Below the pieces are notes generated by a model. The model ran no database searches. It was not told the DNA's origin and saw only the letters and a program-made list of their open reading frames with translations. The position numbers were made by a program, and so were the translations under genes. Positions 59,055-64,000 of a stretch of DNA of 64,000 nucleotides are shown piece after piece. Position 1 is the stretch's first letter; every line of letters begins with the position of its first letter. Source of the stretch: an uncultured bacterium (GTDB lineage Bacteria > Bacillota > Clostridia > Lachnospirales > Lachnospiraceae); the NCBI GenBank assembly GCA_905215405.1, contig CAJMQE010000005.1:1-64000 (forward strand), read 5' to 3'.

Positions 59055-61310
59055 CTATTCCCTGTTTCGTTCTTCCCTAATTTCCCGAATTCTTACATCC
59101 AGTGTCGAATACCGTAGCTGTTCACTCACATTCCCGATCATATCATGAAAGCAATTTTCAACACCAACCATACACACACAAGTTCTTGCCCTTGTTACCG
59201 CAGTATAGAGCAGATTTCTGGTCATCAGCATCCTTGGTCCCGAAAACATTGGTATGATGACCGCCGGATACTCGCTACCCTGGGACTTATGAATGGTAAC
59301 CGCGTATGCCAGCTCCAGTTCTTCCAGCTGTTTAAATGGATAAGTCACATACCGTTCGTCATCGAACCGTACGATCAGTTCCTGAGAAAAAAGATTAATG
59401 GCGTCAATCGTACCCATATCTCCATTAAATACGCCAGTTCCTGTATCCATTGCAATGCCGTGGCTGCTTCGTTTTTCCCATTCCAGCTGATAATTATTCT
59501 TGATCTGCATTACTTTGTCGCCCACACGAAATGTAACGTCTCCATATTCTTTCTCTGCTTTTCCCTTATCACCTGGATTCAAAAATTCCTGAAAGATCTT
59601 GTTCAGCTTTTCAACTCCGACTGCACCTTTTTTCATTGGTGTCAGCACCTGAATCTCATTGATATCCGCTTTCACATAATTAGGGAGCTTATCTCTCAGT
59701 AATGTACACATCGCCCCAATAATTGCCTCCGGCGAATCTCTTTTTACAAACAAAAAGTCTTTGCTATATTTATTCAGTACGACTCTCTCACCATGGTTGA
59801 TCTTATGTGCATTTGTAATAATTTCACTTTCGGCTGCCTGTCGAAAGATCTTAGAAAGCATTACTACATTAAAACAGTCCGACTGAATAATATCCTTTAA
59901 CACATTTCCAGGTCCGACTGACGGAAGCTGATCGACGTCTCCCACAAGAATCAGTCTTGTTCCAACTGCAACTGCTTTTAACAGTGAACTCATCAGACTG
60001 ATATCCACCATTGACATTTCATCAATAATTATGACATCTGCCTCCAGTGGATTTCCCTCATTTCGTTCGAACTTCATTCCAATCTTGTCTTCATCCGGAT
60101 TTCCATTCAGTTCTAGAAGTCGATGAATGGTCTGTGCTTCATATCCTGTTGTCTCGGACATTCTCTTCGCCGCACGCCCCGTTGGTGCTGCCAGCCTGAT
60201 ATTCAGCCCTTCCATTTCAAAATAGCGGATTATGGTATTAATTGTGGTCGTTTTACCAGTACCAGGACCACCTGTAATTACCATTACACCATTGAGGATT
60301 GCTCCTTTGACTGCCTTTCTCTGATAGTCATCCAGTGTAATTTCCAATTGCTTTTCTATAGAAGAAATATACCTGTCCATGTTTTCCTGTGTCTCTTCAT
60401 ATTTGATATCAAGATCGATCAGCATGCCTGCAGAATTCAATTCCATATAGTAATAGGTGGATGCATACACGATCTTCTTTCCATCCACGTCCTTTACTAT
60501 AATCTTTTTATCTATCGCAAGATCCATAATATATTTATCCATATCTGTAATATCGATCAGCAAAAGTTCCTTCGTATATCTGGTCAGATCATCCAGCGGA
60601 AGATAGACATGTCCGTTTGAAGTTGCACGAAGCAGTTCATATAAGATGCCGCTCCGGATACGAAAATCCGAATCTGATTTAATACCAACTTTTTGTGCGA
60701 TCTCATCTGCAATCTTAAATCCAATTCCGCTGATGTCATCAGCCAGTTTATAGGGATTCTGTTTTACGATCGTATAAATATCAGAACCATACTGGGTATA
60801 GATCTTGTTGGAAAGGTTCATATTGATGCCATAATCCTGTAAGAACATCATCGCCTTTCTCATATCTTTCTTTTCGACCAGCTGCTCCGCTATTTCCTGT
60901 GCTTTCTTTTCACTGATTCCTTTGATTTCCGACAGACGTTCTGGCTCTTCCTCCATAATACGAAATGTATCGTCTCCAAACTTTTTCACAATATTTTCTG
61001 CCAGTTTCTCGCCAATTCCTTTGATTGCTCCGGATGACAGATACCTTTTTACCGACTGGATATCCTCTGGTACCCTGATTTCATATGATCTGACTTTGAA
61101 CTGCCTGTCATAGACCGGGTGCATGACATATTCTCCTGTTGCGCTAATAAATTCACCCTCATTGATATAGCTCAGCGTTCCAACACAGGTCAGCTCTTTT
61201 CCATCCATTACAATAGAAAAGACTGTATAGCCATTGTCCTCATTTCTAAATATAATACTGTCTATAAATCCCTCAATCGTAACAGCATCATCCTGACTAT
61301 TGGGTATCAA
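59055..61310 (-). CDS. recD2: RecD2-type 5'-3' DNA helicase
   Basis: This 751-residue RecD-like helicase lacks RecBC partners in Gram-positives. The N-terminus is an OB-like domain (IEGFIDSIIFRNEDNGYTVFSIV) followed by helix-hairpin-helix repeats (IKGIGEKLAENIVKKFG, EIKGISEKKAQEIAE). The helicase core has Walker A ITGGPGTGKTTTINTI, IIDEMSMVD, GDVDQLPSVGPG and the C-terminal VTIHKSQGSEYPAVI. TTG 61310 is chosen because GGAGGAGG lies about eight bases before it; the longer frame to 61406 has no site and lacks family similarity. Confidence 0.9.
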   Translation of the reverse strand: MIPNSQDDAVTIEGFIDSIIFRNEDNGYTVFSIVMDGKELTCVGTLSYINEGEFISATGEYVMHPVYDRQFKVRSYEIRVPEDIQSVKRYLSSGAIKGIGEKLAENIVKKFGDDTFRIMEEEPERLSEIKGISEKKAQEIAEQLVEKKDMRKAMMFLQDYGINMNLSNKIYTQYGSDIYTIVKQNPYKLADDISGIGFKIADEIAQKVGIKSDSDFRIRSGILYELLRATSNGHVYLPLDDLTRYTKELLLIDITDMDKYIMDLAIDKKIIVKDVDGKKIVYASTYYYMELNSAGMLIDLDIKYEETQENMDRYISSIEKQLEITLDDYQRKAVKGAILNGVMVITGGPGTGKTTTINTIIRYFEMEGLNIRLAAPTGRAAKRMSETTGYEAQTIHRLLELNGNPDEDKIGMKFERNEGNPLEADVIIIDEMSMVDISLMSSLLKAVAVGTRLILVGDVDQLPSVGPGNVLKDIIQSDCFNVVMLSKIFRQAAESEIITNAHKINHGERVVLNKYSKDFLFVKRDSPEAIIGAMCTLLRDKLPNYVKADINEIQVLTPMKKGAVGVEKLNKIFQEFLNPGDKGKAEKEYGDVTFRVGDKVMQIKNNYQLEWEKRSSHGIAMDTGTGVFNGDMGTIDAINLFSQELIVRFDDERYVTYPFKQLEELELAYAVTIHKSQGSEYPAVIIPMFSGPRMLMTRNLLYTAVTRARTCVCMVGVENCFHDMIGNVSEQLRYSTLDVRIREIREERNRE

Positions 61311-61551
61311 ATGTAATTCCTCCTCCAGATTTATTCTATATAAAAAAGCAAAAAAGTGCATACGAACCAGAAATAAGCCACCAAACCGGTCGCATCCAAT
61401 CCACACACACCTTCTGCACAGATATACTGCCCAATATATCTGAAATATTAAAGTTGTTCATTTACCATATAACATTTTAGCTAATAATTAGCTTTTCTTC
61501 TTTTCGAAGTAAATATTCTCTCCGAATCTATACAATCAGACACAGAAAATC

Positions 61552-62055
61552 CTAGATTGTCTGTGCTGTGGTTGCTGTAATCTTATCCTGCGCTGCAGTC
61601 TGATTCTTTTCGATCTCAGTTGTCTTTGCAGACTCTGCTGTAGAACCGGCTGCTGCAGTCGTTGAATTGGATGTTGTACTGTCAGTAGAAGAATCATCAC
61701 CAATATTATAGTAACGTTTCATCTGCTCATATAACATCTGCGCAAGTCCAATTCCTTTTCCACCGTTGGATTCAGAAGCACTTTCTGCATACTTGCTAAA
61801 AAGCTCTTCCTGATAATAATCCTTCATGGAACTTGTGGATGAATCTTCATCTTCATCCTTTGGCACCATTTTCTCCATGCCTTTAAAAATCTGCTCTACA
61901 AAATATGACTCAAAGTCCTTGCAGACAGATAAAAGTTCGTCATCAGATGCATTGGATAAATCTGAAGATGACAGTTTGCTCTCCAGTGCACTTGTTGCTG
62001 AACTGGTAGAAGAACTGGTTGCATTGTTAAGTGCACTTGTTATCATATCACTCAT
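61552..62055 (-). CDS. flgJ: FlgJ-type rod-binding protein
   Basis: The 167-residue protein matches the N-terminal rod-capping half of FlgJ: SVCKDFESYFVEQIFKGMEKMVPKD near 45, then GLAQMLYEQMKRYYN. It lacks the muramidase half of enterobacterial FlgJ, as is usual in Clostridia. A Ser/Thr/Ala-rich N-terminus and C-terminal tail flank the domain. AGGAGG precedes the ATG. It follows flgG by 16 bases, which supports a role in rod assembly. Confidence 0.85.
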   Translation of the reverse strand: MSDMITSALNNATSSSTSSATSALESKLSSSDLSNASDDELLSVCKDFESYFVEQIFKGMEKMVPKDEDEDSSTSSMKDYYQEELFSKYAESASESNGGKGIGLAQMLYEQMKRYYNIGDDSSTDSTTSNSTTAAAGSTAESAKTTEIEKNQTAAQDKITATTAQTI

Positions 62056-62071
62056 GAGAAAGTCCTCCTAC

Positions 62072-62887
62072 TTATCTTTTCAGATTGTTAGCCTGGGATA
62101 ACATGTCATCAGATGCCTGAATTGCTTTTGAGTTCAATTCATAAGCTCTCTGTGCCGTAATCAGGTTGACCATTTCTGTTGCTACATTAACATTGGATGC
62201 TTCTAATGCGCCAGACTTGATCCTACTTCTTGTTACAGTTTCTCCATTTCCTTCATTTGTTGCTGCACCAGATGCATCTGTTTCACGGAGAAGACTGGAT
62301 GTTGTCTTTTCAAGACCTGATGGGTTAGAGAACTGGAACAATCCGATCTGCTGTCCTGTTGCGACAGGGTTATTTGTATCATCAGGATAATAGAAATTAC
62401 CATATTCATCAACAGTGATCTGTGTTGTATCGTAGTCCGCATCAAAAGTAATTGGATTACCATCTGTTCCTAATACAGCATTACCTTCTGTTGTACAAAG
62501 CATCAGACCATCTTCTGTTCTACCAAGTACGAAGTCACCATTACGTGTATAATATGTATTGCCATCTGTTCCCTGAATACCAAAGAAGCCTGATCCTGTT
62601 ATTGCATAAGCAGTATTGCTATCGCTTGTCAGGAACGCACCCTGTGTATAATGGGAAGTGATAGATGAATTTCTAACACCGAGACCGACCTGTGCGCTGA
62701 CTGGTTTCTGATCTCCATTAGCTGATGTTGTCTTTGACTGTAAATTCTGATATAACAGAGATTTAAATTCTGCTGTTTCAGATTTGTAACCTGTTGTGTT
62801 GACATTTGCAAGGTTATTTGCAATTGTATCAACATTTGTCTGCTGTGCTGTCATACCAGAGGCAGCTGTCCATAATGAACGTAACAT
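62072..62887 (-). CDS. flgG: Distal rod protein FlgG/FlhP
   Basis: This 271-residue rod protein has the rod/hook signature LRSLWTAASGMTAQQTNVDTIANNLANVNTTGYK and the C-terminal SGALEASNVNVATEMVNLITAQRAYELNSKAIQASDDML. The central part (ITGSGFFGIQGTDGNTYYTRNG) is typical of FlgF/FlgG. GGAGGG precedes the ATG. Position after flhO and before flgJ matches the mbl-flhO-flhP order of Bacillus. Confidence 0.93.
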   Translation of the reverse strand: MLRSLWTAASGMTAQQTNVDTIANNLANVNTTGYKSETAEFKSLLYQNLQSKTTSANGDQKPVSAQVGLGVRNSSITSHYTQGAFLTSDSNTAYAITGSGFFGIQGTDGNTYYTRNGDFVLGRTEDGLMLCTTEGNAVLGTDGNPITFDADYDTTQITVDEYGNFYYPDDTNNPVATGQQIGLFQFSNPSGLEKTTSSLLRETDASGAATNEGNGETVTRSRIKSGALEASNVNVATEMVNLITAQRAYELNSKAIQASDDMLSQANNLKR

Positions 62888-62929
62888 AAAATTCCCTCCT
62901 TTTATCGATACTCCATGTAAAAGTTTCTA

Positions 62930-63700
62930 CTACTGTACCTGGCCAAGTGTAACCGCTTTACCAAGTGTTTCATCAATTGAATTCATAACTTTCTGGTTGG
63001 TTTCAAATGCTCTTGAAATTGTGATCATCTGAACCATCTCCTGTACAACATTGACATTGGACATTTCCAGATATCCCTGCATAACACCTGATGTTGCATC
63101 TTTCTCTGTAGCACCATCAACTGCTCTATAAAGGTTTTCGCCATATGCTTCCAGGTAATTGTAGTCTTCAAAGTCTACGATCTGGAGCTGGTCAACCTGC
63201 TGGTTGTCTGCAAAAATATTACCCATCTCATCAACGCTGATCGTTGCATCAGGATCCACCTGGATATAACCATTCTGACCCAATACGTAATCACCGTCTT
63301 TTGTCACAAGATAACCATCCTGCGTTGTTGTAAAGGAACCATCACGAGTATACATAATAGATTCTTCACCTGCTTTATTTGTAAAAGAAACGGAGAAAAA
63401 TCCATCTCCTGTAAGAGCAAGATCCCATGTATTACCTGTAGATTTTAATGATCCCTGACTGTAGTCACGATATGTTTCGCCTATCTTAACACCAAGGTTC
63501 AGACTTCCAATATTCTGATTCAGATAGCCACTGCTGGCATCATGCACCTTAATTGCCATAACATCATCGAATGACTGGCTTGTACACCCTTCCTTTTTAA
63601 ATCCGGTCGTTGTCGAATTTGCAAGGTTATTGGATACAACATCCAGTCTGTTCTGCTGATTGATCAGGCCTGTATAAGCTGTGTATAAACCCTTTACCAT
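62930..63700 (-). CDS. flgF: Rod protein FlgF/FlhO
   Basis: The 256-residue rod protein begins VKGLYTAYTGLINQQNRLDVVSNNLANSTTTGFKKEG and has LTGDGFFSVSFTNKAG and MSNVNVVQEMVQMITISRAFETNQKVMNSIDETLGKA. It is the FlhO-type partner of the next gene. GAGGAG precedes the ATG at eight bases. It starts 21 bases after the mreB/mbl stop, so both are co-transcribed. Confidence 0.9.
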   Translation of the reverse strand: MVKGLYTAYTGLINQQNRLDVVSNNLANSTTTGFKKEGCTSQSFDDVMAIKVHDASSGYLNQNIGSLNLGVKIGETYRDYSQGSLKSTGNTWDLALTGDGFFSVSFTNKAGEESIMYTRDGSFTTTQDGYLVTKDGDYVLGQNGYIQVDPDATISVDEMGNIFADNQQVDQLQIVDFEDYNYLEAYGENLYRAVDGATEKDATSGVMQGYLEMSNVNVVQEMVQMITISRAFETNQKVMNSIDETLGKAVTLGQVQ

Positions 63701-63721
63701 AGTCTCTACTCCTCATTCTTC

Positions 63722-64000
63722 TTACTGTGGATCTCTGTCTCCACTTAAGAACTCAATAAATTTACCTGTACCAATTGCTACAGCTGTCATTGGATCTTCA
63801 GCTGTCATTGTATTAATTCCTGTCTTTGCTTCGATCAGGTCCTCAAGGCCCTGTAAAAGACTACCGCCGCCTGTTAATACGATACCTCTGTCTGCAATAT
63901 CGGATGCAAGTTCTGGTGGAGTTTTTTCAAGAACGCTGTGTACTGCTTCTACGATCTGTGATGTAGCTTCTCTTAAAGCAGATTCTGTTTCTTCTGATGT
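63722..64000 (-). CDS. MreB/Mbl actin-like protein, 3' part only
   Basis: The last 92 codons of an actin-like cell-shape protein lie at the window end; the 5' part is outside. Visible features are VHSVLEKTPPELASDIADRGIVLTGGGSLLQGLE, where GGG is part of the nucleotide site, and TAVAIGTGKFIEFL. It ends GDRDPQ. MreB and Mbl cannot be told apart from this part. Position before flhO-flhP matches mbl in Bacillus. Confidence 0.9.
   Translation of the reverse strand, partial: TSEETESALREATSQIVEAVHSVLEKTPPELASDIADRGIVLTGGGSLLQGLEDLIEAKTGINTMTAEDPMTAVAIGTGKFIEFLSGDRDPQ

Noticed and set aside
59145..59702. A 185-codon open frame on the plus strand inside recD2
   Set aside because: It is antisense to a clearly conserved helicase and has Cys/His/Phe-rich content typical of a reverse-strand artefact.
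61479..61493. Palindrome AGCTAATAATTAGCT as terminator of flgJ
   Set aside because: On the flgJ strand no T-run follows the stem; the T-rich side is on the opposite strand.

Overview
The window looks like a low-GC, flagellated Firmicute of the family Lachnospiraceae, close to Roseburia, Agathobacter or Lachnospira. The evidence is gene order and protein character, not a database search. The right-hand third carries the Bacillus/Clostridia order mreB/mbl, flhO, flhP, then comFC, yvyF, flgM, flgN, flgK, flgL, fliW, csrA, flaG, fliD, fliS and flagellin. The flagellin is short and starts MVVQHNLSAMN.

Layout. (1) At 0.4-1.8 kb there is a divergent FliD-like cap protein. (2) From 2.0 to 45.5 kb lies a flagellin-modification island of more than 30 genes, dense in glycosyltransferases: four DUF3880/CgeB-type, several GT2, one GT4, one GT-D (DUF1792) and two of the PF13712 type. 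It also holds four cytosolic-looking alkaline-phosphatase/sulfatase-superfamily enzymes, a LicD phosphotransferase, a CDP-glycerol-transferase-like protein fused to a beta-propeller, and a TagD-like cytidylyltransferase fused to a Gfo/Idh/MocA oxidoreductase. A radical-SAM protein, a TylF-like methyltransferase, neuB/neuC/neuA and the motility accessory factor Maf complete it. Fourteen genes from 29752 down to 11329 form one tightly packed block, many with overlapping stops and starts. (3) From 45.6 to 57.3 kb are the late flagellar genes, with three good sigma-28 promoters (flgM, flaG and flagellin) and a flagellin leader hairpin resembling a CsrA target. (4) From 57.5 to 64 kb are yvyF, comFC, recD2, the rod genes and the 3' part of mreB/mbl.

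How it may work together. NeuC, NeuB and NeuA would make a CMP-nonulosonate, and Maf is the expected flagellin transferase. The long operon has the parts to elongate a glycan, make a CDP-activated alditol and add phospho-substituents. My reading is that flagellin in this organism carries a phosphorylated, sialic-acid-like glycan. This is inference; the chemistry is untested.

Striking features: a Rossmann-like FGAGxxG module appended to seven island proteins; degenerate tandem arrays of 12-18 bp, several directly after stop codons and three in frame inside enzymes; an in-frame TAA that cuts off the N-terminus of one phosphatase-family gene; an apparent 8-residue in-frame deletion in the core of a GT2 enzyme; and two adjacent flgK paralogues. 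I saw no rRNA, tRNA, CRISPR array or insertion sequence.
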